Source: CBDVBD01 sp965372135 (GTDB taxonomy: Bacteria > Electryoneota > RPQS01 > CBDVBD01). From it: DNA of 43,874 bases. Shown here piece by piece: positions 25,490-33,594 of the stretch (position 1 is its first letter; every line of letters begins with the position of its first letter). The position numbers and the translations under genes are program-made. The notes under the pieces were generated by a model. That model was given only the letters and a program-made list of their open reading frames with translations. It made no database searches and had not been told where the DNA came from. The DNA lies in NCBI GenBank assembly GCA_965372135.1, contig CBDVBD010000007.1, positions 1 to 43,874 of the forward strand, in the 5' to 3' direction.

Positions 25490-27187
25490 TTACTTCACAA
25501 AAATCATCTTCCCCACATTCTCCACCCCTCGGTAATGCAACCGCACCCAGTACGTCCCCGATGACCAATCATCCGCCCTCACCGGAATCCGGTACGACCC
25601 TGCCGACGGTGCAAAATGTTCCGACCGGTACACTTCTCTGCCCAGCGCATCGAACACGGTCAACCGCACATTTCCCGATCCCGGCACCTCAAATCCTACC
25701 GTGGCTGTGGAGTTAAACGGATTAGGATACACCGACGATAACCGAAAACCATCGGGAACTGCGGTTTGCCCCGCATCCCCCGCATCGGAGGTGGACGCAT
25801 CCGCCTCATAGCTGTAGTTGTTGCCTCCCGACGAGCTAATCCGCGACACCACCATCAGCACCTTGTCGTAATCGATCCCGAAACCATCGAAATCGAAGGT
25901 TCCCGCATTTTGAGGATCCAATTCCCCATACATCACATCGTAGATATCACCATCATACATCACGAACGGCAGCCCATATACCGTGTTGTCCGACCCGTCG
26001 AAACCGGCTTCCAAATAATACCCATTCTGGAACACTAAGTAATCCGCCGCCCAGGAATTGACCGTGGCAGTTGTAGTAGACACCGGATAATTGTTGAAAT
26101 ACCCTCCGGAAAATGCAGGAAGATCCAGGCTGAAATACCCGTACTGCCCATCAGCAAACGTGGTATCATCCATGAAATTGGCAATCGTCCAATCCACAAA
26201 CACATCCTCGAAATCCACATCGGTATACCCCATGGTATGCAGCGCCGCTTCCACACCGTAATTGCTATTCTGAGGCTCCTGCACCACCGTCCGGATCATA
26301 TCAGCGCCCCCGTAATGGTCGTGTATGTACATCATAAACAGATACGTCTGAATGTAATCCCTCCATTCCTGACCCCATATCAGCAAATTATCATCCGGCT
26401 GTGATGGAAATCCGGTAATCGGATCCGGCAGCCCGTAAAGCCACATCGCAAATTCGGCACAGCCTTCATCCACCCACGCTTCTTCGTTCACATCTTCGTT
26501 CCAATGGATCATGTGTTCCAACTCGTGCGCCAGTACCGACAACCGTGCCGGAGCCGACGGATTCAACGGATGGCAGGTCATGTAGAACATCTCCACTTCG
26601 TTGGAATGCCCTCCCTGCGCCACCGCCTGCGCTTCCGTCATCTGGTTAAAGACGGAAAAGTATCCGTCGAACACCGATCCCGCAAAACTCCCCAACTCCA
26701 TATATAAGATGTACACATGGCGGTCGTTGTCGTGCTCGTCCGGGATGTCGCCGAAATGTTCCACGTCCAACTGCACAATCCCACGGTCTGGGAAATTCAA
26801 GGTGTGGTGTTCAAAATGCGCCATCACCGTGTCCACATCTGCCTGGTCCATGTGGATGTTCCACTGGTTGTCCGCCACAAAAATGTAGCTGGAATCCCCC
26901 ACTGCGCGACAGGTCGCCGGAACTCGAATCCACAACGGCGGCATCACCGCCAAATACCACGCCCAAAACGTCATGGTATCCCCCACTTCCACATCCACCT
27001 CGTCCATTAAAGCACGCTGTGCCTTGACCTGGCTGTTCTCCGCACGAATCGCTTCCCAATCCAAATCCTTGGTCGCGTCTTTAATCACCGGAGTCAAACA
27101 CACACCCCGTTCCGCGGGATATTCCCCAAAAATCACCCCCGACAACATCACGGTTGCCAAAACCACCCAAACCCAACGATTTTTCAT
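25490..27187 (-). CDS. Secreted zinc metalloprotease-like protein with sorting domain
   Basis: 565 residues. Signal peptide at 1-~20 (MKNRWVWVVLATVMLSG). The zinc motif HELEHMIHW (H221, E222, H225) is followed by NEEAWVDEGCAEFAMW, with a probable third ligand Glu241, the gluzincin layout seen in hyicolysin (M30)-like proteins. An upstream segment, QLDVEHFGDIPDEHDNDRH, is typical of secreted relatives. The last ~80 residues are a FlgD-like sorting domain (SSVYPNPFNSTATVGFEVP ... VGKMIFVK). The ATG at 27187 is chosen because AGGAGG lies 7 nt upstream; a TTG two codons earlier is too close. It is the last gene of the long minus-strand cluster, 30 nt after the HybD-like gene. Confidence 0.88.
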   Translation of the reverse strand: MKNRWVWVVLATVMLSGVIFGEYPAERGVCLTPVIKDATKDLDWEAIRAENSQVKAQRALMDEVDVEVGDTMTFWAWYLAVMPPLWIRVPATCRAVGDSSYIFVADNQWNIHMDQADVDTVMAHFEHHTLNFPDRGIVQLDVEHFGDIPDEHDNDRHVYILYMELGSFAGSVFDGYFSVFNQMTEAQAVAQGGHSNEVEMFYMTCHPLNPSAPARLSVLAHELEHMIHWNEDVNEEAWVDEGCAEFAMWLYGLPDPITGFPSQPDDNLLIWGQEWRDYIQTYLFMMYIHDHYGGADMIRTVVQEPQNSNYGVEAALHTMGYTDVDFEDVFVDWTIANFMDDTTFADGQYGYFSLDLPAFSGGYFNNYPVSTTTATVNSWAADYLVFQNGYYLEAGFDGSDNTVYGLPFVMYDGDIYDVMYGELDPQNAGTFDFDGFGIDYDKVLMVVSRISSSGGNNYSYEADASTSDAGDAGQTAVPDGFRLSSVYPNPFNSTATVGFEVPGSGNVRLTVFDALGREVYRSEHFAPSAGSYRIPVRADDWSSGTYWVRLHYRGVENVGKMIFVK

Positions 27188-27217
27188 TATCAATCCTCCT
27201 ATTGTTAATCTACCCTC

Positions 27218-27745
27218 TTATGCGCGTTTAATTTCTTCCTTGACTTTCGTAATCACCGCTGGCACCTTCTTCTTCAACACATCGGAAAGTTCCTCTCCCG
27301 GATCGGTCAGCGCCGGCTCCACCCCGACCACCACCACTTCCGGCGAAATCCCCACATACTGCGCCAATTGAAGCGCCCCCACCAAATCCCTTCCGTTGTT
27401 GGCGCAAATCTTATCCCCATCCGATAACTTCTCCTCTTCCCCTAGGTTCTCATCCGGATACTCATCCTCTTCCGATTCGATGGGAAACAATTTTTCCAGA
27501 TCCGACAATTTCCAAAGACTCACACTTCCCGGTTTCTCCCCTGCTAAAAACGTCCCCACAAAAATCACCCGATCTCGTTCATCCATCCACGGGATCAGCC
27601 CCAAACCGGATATCCCGCCCTCGATACACTCCACCGAATCCGGTACTCCCGCCTCCTGAATTTCTCGCACCACCATCAATCCCAATCCCTGATCGGAAAA
27701 CAACGAGGTTCCTAATCCTATCACCGCCACCGGTTTTTCACTCAT
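27218..27745 (-). CDS. Hydrogenase-maturation-protease-like protein lacking the nickel ligands
   Basis: 175 residues with the fold signature of the HybD/HycI endopeptidase family: VAVIGLGTSLFSDQGLGL at the start, ECIEGGISGLGLIPWM, and VVVGVEPA...G near the end. In HybD the nickel that guides cleavage is held by E16, D62 and H93. By my alignment these become Q19, G64 and C114, so classic hydrogenase processing seems unlikely. A very acidic insertion (about 88-110, with EDEYPDENLGEEEKL) sits before the third site. No hydrogenase or hyp gene is in the window. The neighbours are a radical SAM protein 33 nt upstream and a secreted metalloprotease downstream. It may be a repurposed peptidase fold or regulatory protein; the alignment was done by eye. 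Confidence 0.75.
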   Translation of the reverse strand: MSEKPVAVIGLGTSLFSDQGLGLMVVREIQEAGVPDSVECIEGGISGLGLIPWMDERDRVIFVGTFLAGEKPGSVSLWKLSDLEKLFPIESEEDEYPDENLGEEEKLSDGDKICANNGRDLVGALQLAQYVGISPEVVVVGVEPALTDPGEELSDVLKKKVPAVITKVKEEIKRA

Positions 27746-27778
27746 AATACATCCCTATGATACGCTTGACAACGCCTG

Positions 27779-28714
27779 CTACACTCCGATGAAGTAATTA
27801 TCGTCCTGGTATGCGATCTTACGAATCTTGCCTGACTCTTCTAATTCATTCAATACCTTAGCAACACGATCACCATCGACACCGGTAATCACCGACACAT
27901 CCTTCACCCGCCCCGGACGCTTCCGCACTACGTTCAACACCTGCATTTTAAGGTCATCCCCAGGTATCGCCACCGGCTGCGGTGACGCAATATCCCCCAC
28001 CACCTGGGCTTCGGGACCGATCGCCTTCGCCAATTCTTTTAGCACTTCCGGCGACGCCGGCTCCACCTCGTTTTCCGGTGACGGTCGGCTGGCGGTATGA
28101 ATCTGCACCCGTTCCACCTGCAATTCCCGAGCCGCCTTCGCCAACCCTTCCAATTCCTGCTCGGAATCGTTGAATCCAGCTATGATCAATATTTCCAGCC
28201 ACATCTGCCCCCGATACTCCTGCCGCAGCAAATGCAGCCCGGAAATGATCAGATCGACTTTCATAGTTGATTCCGGGCGGTTCAATTTCCGGAACACCTT
28301 GTCGGACACCGCATCCAGCGATGGTAGCACTATATCCGCTTCCATTACATCGTCCCGCACTTCCGGCAGATACAACAGGCTGGAATTGGTAATCACCGCC
28401 ACCGGAATCGACGTCATATCCTTGACTCCGGCGATCATTTCCCCCAGCCGGGCGTGCAGCGTCGGTTCCCCGGACCCGGAGAAGGTAATCACTTCCGGCA
28501 TTCCCCTGCCCGATCCATCAGAAGACAAGTATCCGTGCAGTTCCCGAAGCACTTCCCCCTTAGGTACATAATCACACCGGCGTAACGTGCGCTGGGTGGT
28601 CTTGCCGATTTCGCAGTACACACAATTGAAGGTGCAGGTCTTCTCCCGCAGCACATCCACCCCCAATGATATCCCCAACCGCCGTGACGGCACCGGTCCA
28701 AATAAATACTTCAT
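27779..28714 (-). CDS. Radical SAM protein with C-terminal winged-helix-like domain
   Basis: 311 residues. The [4Fe-4S] motif is C27-x3-C31-x2-C34 in CTFNCVYCEIG, preceded by the family-typical FGPVPSRRLGISLGVD. SAM-binding segments follow: FSGSGEPTLH and AVITNSSLL. The body belongs to the COG0731-like group, often annotated only as 'radical SAM protein' or Fe-S oxidoreductase. The last ~60 residues (LKMQVLNVVRKRPGRVKDVS, then VAKVLNELEESGKIRK) look like a winged-helix DNA- or protein-binding module. It lies 6 nt after the deoA-like gene, so the two are surely co-transcribed. The substrate is unknown. Confidence 0.88.
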   Translation of the reverse strand: MKYLFGPVPSRRLGISLGVDVLREKTCTFNCVYCEIGKTTQRTLRRCDYVPKGEVLRELHGYLSSDGSGRGMPEVITFSGSGEPTLHARLGEMIAGVKDMTSIPVAVITNSSLLYLPEVRDDVMEADIVLPSLDAVSDKVFRKLNRPESTMKVDLIISGLHLLRQEYRGQMWLEILIIAGFNDSEQELEGLAKAARELQVERVQIHTASRPSPENEVEPASPEVLKELAKAIGPEAQVVGDIASPQPVAIPGDDLKMQVLNVVRKRPGRVKDVSVITGVDGDRVAKVLNELEESGKIRKIAYQDDNYFIGV

Positions 28715-28720
28715 AATCAG

Positions 28721-30061
28721 TTACTCAAACGGCAACGCATCCCCGACACCATCCACATGTCCCACGCTTTCCAATACCAGCGGACGACGCTTTAACCCAT
28801 ACTCCCCTATCACAAACGCCGACTTCACCCTGGGAATTGCGCTGGCAATCACATCCTCACTATCCGCATGCACAATCGCCAACACGTCTCCCGCCTGCAC
28901 TTCCGCACCCGGTTTCAAAAGCACTGTGATCCCCGCACCGGGATCGATTACGTCATCCACCATACGACGCCCGGCGCCCAGCATCACACTGGATTTACCG
29001 ATTATCAACGCATCCACCCGTTGCACAATTCCACTCTTTTCCGCGGTGATTTCCCGTTGGTATCGCGCTTTCGGCAGCTTATCCAACTGCTCCAAAGCCA
29101 CCGGATCACCTCCTTGCGCTTCCACCATCTCCTGCCACTTGGAAAATCCCTTACCTGACGTCAATAATTCCCTAAGCATCGATTCCGCTTCTTGTAGGGT
29201 TGAAGCTTTCCCCCCCAATACCAGCATCCGGCTACCCAATGCCATGGTCAATTCGATCAAATCATCCGGACCGGTGCCGGAGGACAATATCATGGCGCAT
29301 TCCCGAATTTCCAGCGCATTCCCCACTTCCTGCCCCAACGGAGCATCCATATCAGTCACCAACCCCACTGCCCGCACGCCCATAGCATTGCCGTATTCCA
29401 CCAACGCGCGACCCAGCACTCGCGCTTCACGCAGTTCCTGTAATACCGCCCCCGATCCGGTCTTGATATCAACCACCAGCGCCTGGGCGCCTTCCGCCAC
29501 TTTCTTGGATAAAATACTGCTGCATATCAACGGCAGCGACTTTACCGTGACGGTAACATCCCTTAGAGAATACAATTTCCAGTCCGCTGGAACCAACGTA
29601 TCGGTCTGGCTGATAATCGCCAGCCCGATATCCGCCACCTGCTGCTTGAATTTCTCCACCGTGACCACGGTCTGCAATCCCGGAATCGATTCCAGCTTGT
29701 CCAGCGTCCCGCCGGTATGCGCCAATCCCCGTCCCGATATCATCGGCACCGGCACCCCCGCTGCTGCCACCAACGGCGCCACCAAAAAACTCAGCTTATC
29801 GCCTACCCCGCCGGTGGAATGCTTGTCCACCGTCACTGCCCCTAAATCGGAAAAATCCACCACCACCCCGGATTCCACCATCGCCTGGGTCAGGTCGCGG
29901 GTCTCCCGGGTACTCATCCCCTGAAAATACACCGCCATCAACCACGCCGACACTTGATAGTCCGGAATGTTCCCGTTACTGAACCCGCTGATCAATCCCC
30001 GGATTTCTTCCGTAGTTAGTTCCTCTTCCCGCTGCTTCTTTTCAATCAGATCTATGACCAT
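28721..30061 (-). CDS. pdp: Pyrimidine-nucleoside (thymidine) phosphorylase
   Basis: 446 residues of nucleoside phosphorylase family 2 (DeoA/Pdp), which splits thymidine or uridine with phosphate. Visible are VDKHSTGGVGDKLSF (phosphate-binding loop, about 78-92), GRGLAHTGGTLDKLESIPG, YSLRDVTVTVKSLPLI (base-binding Arg) and VVDIKTGSGA with the catalytic-site lysine. The C-terminal AGAGITVLLKPGAEVQAGDVL-type half is the lipoyl-like domain of the family. Length and layout are normal. The usual RDVTATV.S wording is RDVTVTVKS here, a mild change. It sits between the radical SAM gene (6 nt) and a CsgG-like gene (15 nt); no deoxyribose-phosphate genes are nearby. Confidence 0.93.
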   Translation of the reverse strand: MVIDLIEKKQREEELTTEEIRGLISGFSNGNIPDYQVSAWLMAVYFQGMSTRETRDLTQAMVESGVVVDFSDLGAVTVDKHSTGGVGDKLSFLVAPLVAAAGVPVPMISGRGLAHTGGTLDKLESIPGLQTVVTVEKFKQQVADIGLAIISQTDTLVPADWKLYSLRDVTVTVKSLPLICSSILSKKVAEGAQALVVDIKTGSGAVLQELREARVLGRALVEYGNAMGVRAVGLVTDMDAPLGQEVGNALEIRECAMILSSGTGPDDLIELTMALGSRMLVLGGKASTLQEAESMLRELLTSGKGFSKWQEMVEAQGGDPVALEQLDKLPKARYQREITAEKSGIVQRVDALIIGKSSVMLGAGRRMVDDVIDPGAGITVLLKPGAEVQAGDVLAIVHADSEDVIASAIPRVKSAFVIGEYGLKRRPLVLESVGHVDGVGDALPFE

Positions 30062-30076
30062 TAATCACCCAAGTTG

Positions 30077-31003
30077 TTACTCCTCAAACCTGACCACATC
30101 CCCCCGCTGAAATCCAACTCCTTCCACAACCTCACATTTCGCCGCTTTCCCATTCCCCAACGTGGGATCCACCACTTTGATCACCCCGATCTTATCCTCT
30201 TGTGAAAACAACACTTCCCCAGTAGCTGGATCGGTGATGGTTTCCCCCACCCGGAATACCGACATTTCCATATCCACCGCAAGCCCGGATTCCGCACCCT
30301 GGTTGATAATCACCGCATCTCCGGTCACCGCCGCCACTATCGCCTGCCACGGCACAAAGCTCACCTGTTCCATCAGCTTCACCACCGTTTCGTCAATCGC
30401 CGCCCGGGTTGCCTTTCCGATCAACGATTCATCGAACTCCTGCTGATCCTTAAACGCCCAATCAGCCCCCCCAAGACTTAACCCGGTTTTGGACTCTTCC
30501 TTCCGCACCGTCCCCGACCATTTGATCTCCCCGGAATTGGCATCCACCAACCGGACGTCCACCGCCACCGATGCCGACAGCGTTCGAGTCCCGATTTTAA
30601 ATTTGCCAATCTGTGCTCCCCCTTTGCTCTCCTTGGCGCCAAATTCCGTCACCGATCCCATCACGATCAATTCCGCCCCCAACAACTGTCCGGCTTGCGC
30701 TGCCGTCTGTTCGGTAATCGCACCGGTCATTCCCAATCCCTGCTCCTGCATCACCGATTCCAATTGACCGCGCTCGAATATCCGGAACCGCCCGGACTGC
30801 ACCAACGCCGTGGTCAGAATGTCCGACATCCCTTCCCCCACATTCTGTCCGGAATACCAATGGATCTTGTGATCGGTCTTATCCTCGAACCCGTACACCG
30901 CTAAGTTCCGCTTCAGCCCGTCTTTGACATGCTGCGCTTGCAATGCCCCCCCGATCACCAACAAGCAAAGCACCGTTATCAGAAAACCTCTGTATGCTTT
31001 CAT
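30077..31003 (-). CDS. CsgG/HfaB-like exported protein without lipobox
   Basis: 308 residues. Signal peptide 1-~23 (FLITVLCLLVIGGALQAQ), ending at a signal-peptidase-I-like site: there is no cysteine at the cleavage point, so it is not an obvious lipoprotein, unlike E. coli CsgG. The core matches the CsgG domain: NLAVYGFEDKT, VGEGMSDILTTALVQSGRF, FERGQLESVMQEQGLG, LLGAELIVMGSVTEFG and VDVRLVDANSGEIKWSGT. The final ~90 residues (QAIVAAVTGDAVIINQGAES ... VVRFEE) form an extra small beta domain often found in this subfamily. No curli genes are here, so it is more likely a general periplasmic or outer-membrane assembly protein. A strong GGGAGGAAGG site precedes the ATG. Confidence 0.87.
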   Translation of the reverse strand: MKAYRGFLITVLCLLVIGGALQAQHVKDGLKRNLAVYGFEDKTDHKIHWYSGQNVGEGMSDILTTALVQSGRFRIFERGQLESVMQEQGLGMTGAITEQTAAQAGQLLGAELIVMGSVTEFGAKESKGGAQIGKFKIGTRTLSASVAVDVRLVDANSGEIKWSGTVRKEESKTGLSLGGADWAFKDQQEFDESLIGKATRAAIDETVVKLMEQVSFVPWQAIVAAVTGDAVIINQGAESGLAVDMEMSVFRVGETITDPATGEVLFSQEDKIGVIKVVDPTLGNGKAAKCEVVEGVGFQRGDVVRFEE

Positions 31004-31040
31004 ACCTTCCTCCCTTTATGTGCTTGAATCTATAACACCC

Positions 31041-32396
31041 TTAAGTGACGATATTTTCAACTACTTGTTTAGTTTCACTCATATAATGCGCTGCTTGTTC
31101 CCGACTGGCGGCTTCGGCAAAAACCCTCAGTATCGGTTCGGTATTGGAAGCTCGCACCTGTACCCACCCGTCAGGCAGCACCCGCTTCAACCCATCCCGG
31201 TCGTCCAAATCATCCCCCGCCCACCGTTCCCGTAATCCGGACAACACCGTCTCAGCAGAAACATCACCCATCTTCATCTTTTCTTTGATAATAGTGTACT
31301 GCGGCAGATCACGAAACAACTGAGCGGATGTTTTCCCCGACTCCGCCAGCGACTGTAGAATCAACGCCATTCCCACTGCGGCATCCCTTGCAGTATGCAC
31401 TTCCGGAAACATCACCCCCCCGTTGCCTTCCCCACCGATCACCGCCCCAGTTTCCTCCATCGCTGCTGCCACATGGCTTTCCCCCACCAGACTCCGCGTT
31501 ACAGGCGCGCCGTACTTCGCCGCTACATCATCCACCGCACGGGTAGTGGACAAATTAACCACCACTGGTCCCGGCTTTTTTCTCAACACATAATCCACCG
31601 CCGCCGTCACGGTATATTCTTCCCCCACCGCCTTCCCATTGCCATTGACCACCGCCAAACGGTCGCCATCCGGATCCAGCGCAAATCCGATATCGGTTTT
31701 TTCCTTTCTCACCAAATCACTTAACTCCCCCAATGCCTCAGGCAACGGCTCCGGATTCCGGTGGAATTCCCCGGTGGGCTCGCAGCCGATGGGAAACACC
31801 TGACATCCCAACGCTTCCAATAGCCGCACTATCAGCGGTCCCCCCGCGCCTCCAACCCCATCTACCGCTACTTTGAATGCCCGATCCCAGATCCTCGACC
31901 TCTCCACCAACGAACACCCCAACACCGCATGCACATGCAATTCCAACGGGTCGGAAATCACCGAACAAGATTGCGACTTATCCTCTATAAAATCATCACC
32001 ACCACCATGAAAGATTTCCTGTATCGCCGCCCCTTGTTCGACATCCAGAAATCGTCCCCGATGGTCGAACAACTTCAACGCATTCCATTCGATCGGATTA
32101 TGGCTGGCGGTCAAAGCGATTCCTCCCACCGCATCCACCGTCTGTTCCGTCCACAGTTGAATGGTGGGCGTGGCTGTAATTCCCAAATCCGTTACGGTAC
32201 ACCCCGACGCCGTTAATCCCGCAATGGCAGCCTGTTTCACCATCTCCCGACTCGGTCGCGAATCCGTGCCCAACATCACTGATCCACCGCCCAGCCACTT
32301 GCCAAATGCCGCCGCATACCGCGTCACCACCTCCGGAGTCAAGCTGTCTCCCACTATCCCCCGAATCCCAGCCACACTGATCATTAACTCGGACAT
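31041..32396 (-). CDS. Phosphohexomutase (phosphoglucosamine/phosphomannomutase type)
   Basis: 451 residues of the alpha-D-phosphohexomutase family. The phosphoserine loop is TASHNP (S98), the metal-binding loop DPDGDRLAVVNG, the sugar-binding loop GEGNGGVMFPEVH and the C-terminal phosphate loop near RASNTEPILRVFAEA. The EGNGGV wording is closer to the archaeal/FCB-type phosphoglucosamine mutases than to bacterial GlmM, so glucosamine-phosphate or mannose/glucose-phosphate isomerisation are both possible. It probably feeds envelope sugar synthesis. The ribosome site is weak. It lies 18 nt after the M24 peptidase gene. Confidence 0.9.
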   Translation of the reverse strand: MSELMISVAGIRGIVGDSLTPEVVTRYAAAFGKWLGGGSVMLGTDSRPSREMVKQAAIAGLTASGCTVTDLGITATPTIQLWTEQTVDAVGGIALTASHNPIEWNALKLFDHRGRFLDVEQGAAIQEIFHGGGDDFIEDKSQSCSVISDPLELHVHAVLGCSLVERSRIWDRAFKVAVDGVGGAGGPLIVRLLEALGCQVFPIGCEPTGEFHRNPEPLPEALGELSDLVRKEKTDIGFALDPDGDRLAVVNGNGKAVGEEYTVTAAVDYVLRKKPGPVVVNLSTTRAVDDVAAKYGAPVTRSLVGESHVAAAMEETGAVIGGEGNGGVMFPEVHTARDAAVGMALILQSLAESGKTSAQLFRDLPQYTIIKEKMKMGDVSAETVLSGLRERWAGDDLDDRDGLKRVLPDGWVQVRASNTEPILRVFAEAASREQAAHYMSETKQVVENIVT

Positions 32397-32414
32397 TTTG
32401 TTGTCTACGTTACC

Positions 32415-33563
32415 CTATATATTTAAATGCAGTATCCTGGAATTCGTCAATAACTCTGCACCGGTTGCGGTTACCAACACATCGTTTTCCAAACGGGTGC
32501 CTCCGTGGTCGAAATCCACGCAGCCCGGTTCGATGGTAAAAACCATTCCCGCTTCCAACGGCGTTTCCACCCAATCTTCCAACATGCTGGGGTCGGTGGG
32601 TTTCTTCGCAATGCCAGGTCCTTCGTGGACATCCAACCCGATGCCATGTCCAAGGGAATAGGGCATATTCAATCCTTCGGCTTTCATACTATCGAGCGCT
32701 TCCTCACAGATCTCATGGGCAAAGGCTCCAGGCTTAATCCGTGAAATCGCCTGGTCATGAATGCGTTTTGTGGTGTCGATCATTTTCTGCTGTATCGGAT
32801 TCAACTCACCGAACAACATGGGAACCGTCACGTCGGTAACATAGCCTTCCCACAACATTCCGAAATCGATCAAGGCAAGTCCTTGTTGCACAAGCGGTTC
32901 GGTGGATGCCGGTGGGTAGTTGTGAATCTGAGCTGACCGAGTTGCATTCGCTACCAGGGTTTCGAAGGCGGGTTTTTCCGCGCCCAGTTTCCTCATTTCG
33001 TTTTCCAGGAACAGAGCCAGATCCACTTCACGGCAATCAGGATTTTCTTCGATAAACGGTTGAATCATATCGACCAGTCTGGTTGTCTGGCGGCAGCCCG
33101 CCCGGAGAACTTCGATTTCATGCGCTTCCTTGACACGACGCGCCTTGGAGATTGCATGCCCGACACCCTTGGGATCACAGACAATCTTTACCGCTTCGAA
33201 TTCCTCCTGGATTTTAACCACCTTATGATAAGATTCATTAGGCAGGATTTCCAGCGTGAATTTCTGTCCCAGCCTGCTTCTCATCGCATGAGTGCGTGCC
33301 ATACGGAAGGATCGTTCGAAATCCTGAACATCCAGCATCTCATCGACCTGTGCCATATTCCCCGCTAATTCCAAATCCCAGGGTATCAGCGTGATAGTTT
33401 GATCCGAATAAAGTATCAATTCAGCATCCGTGGGCAGACCGGTCAAGTATCGAAGTGCCGAATCTCTTTTCTGCTCGAAGTCGGTGATTAATACCGCATC
33501 CACTCCGCGACCCTGCATGGACTGACAGATGTTCCGTAGCTTTTGATCCGTGACTACTCTCAA
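32415..33563 (-). CDS. M24-family metallopeptidase (Xaa-Pro aminopeptidase-like)
   Basis: 382 residues: an N-terminal creatinase-like domain and a C-terminal pita-bread domain. All five metal ligands are visible: D in LIDFGMLWEGY, D in VTDVTVPML, H in LGHGIGLDVHEGPG, E in FTIEPGCV and E in GTRLENDVLV. It removes N-terminal residues next to proline, or is a cytosolic dipeptidase. The TTG at 33563 is preferred because GGAG lies 6 nt upstream; an in-frame TTG at 33617 would overlap the polX stop and has no site. It is 31 nt after polX in the same operon. Confidence 0.9.
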   Translation of the reverse strand: MRVVTDQKLRNICQSMQGRGVDAVLITDFEQKRDSALRYLTGLPTDAELILYSDQTITLIPWDLELAGNMAQVDEMLDVQDFERSFRMARTHAMRSRLGQKFTLEILPNESYHKVVKIQEEFEAVKIVCDPKGVGHAISKARRVKEAHEIEVLRAGCRQTTRLVDMIQPFIEENPDCREVDLALFLENEMRKLGAEKPAFETLVANATRSAQIHNYPPASTEPLVQQGLALIDFGMLWEGYVTDVTVPMLFGELNPIQQKMIDTTKRIHDQAISRIKPGAFAHEICEEALDSMKAEGLNMPYSLGHGIGLDVHEGPGIAKKPTDPSMLEDWVETPLEAGMVFTIEPGCVDFDHGGTRLENDVLVTATGAELLTNSRILHLNI

Positions 33564-33594
33564 AATGTGCTCCGTTCTATGTAATTTCCAGGTT

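Noticed and set aside
27218..28714. A hydrogenase maturation locus
   Set aside because: Only one HybD-like gene is present, its nickel ligands look altered, and no hydrogenase subunit or hyp gene is in the window.
28587..29924. A 445-codon open frame on the plus strand opposite the pyrimidine-nucleoside phosphorylase
   Set aside because: The minus-strand phosphorylase has clear family motifs over the whole length, while the plus-strand translation is Ser/Thr/Pro-rich with no motif. It is a shadow of the real gene.
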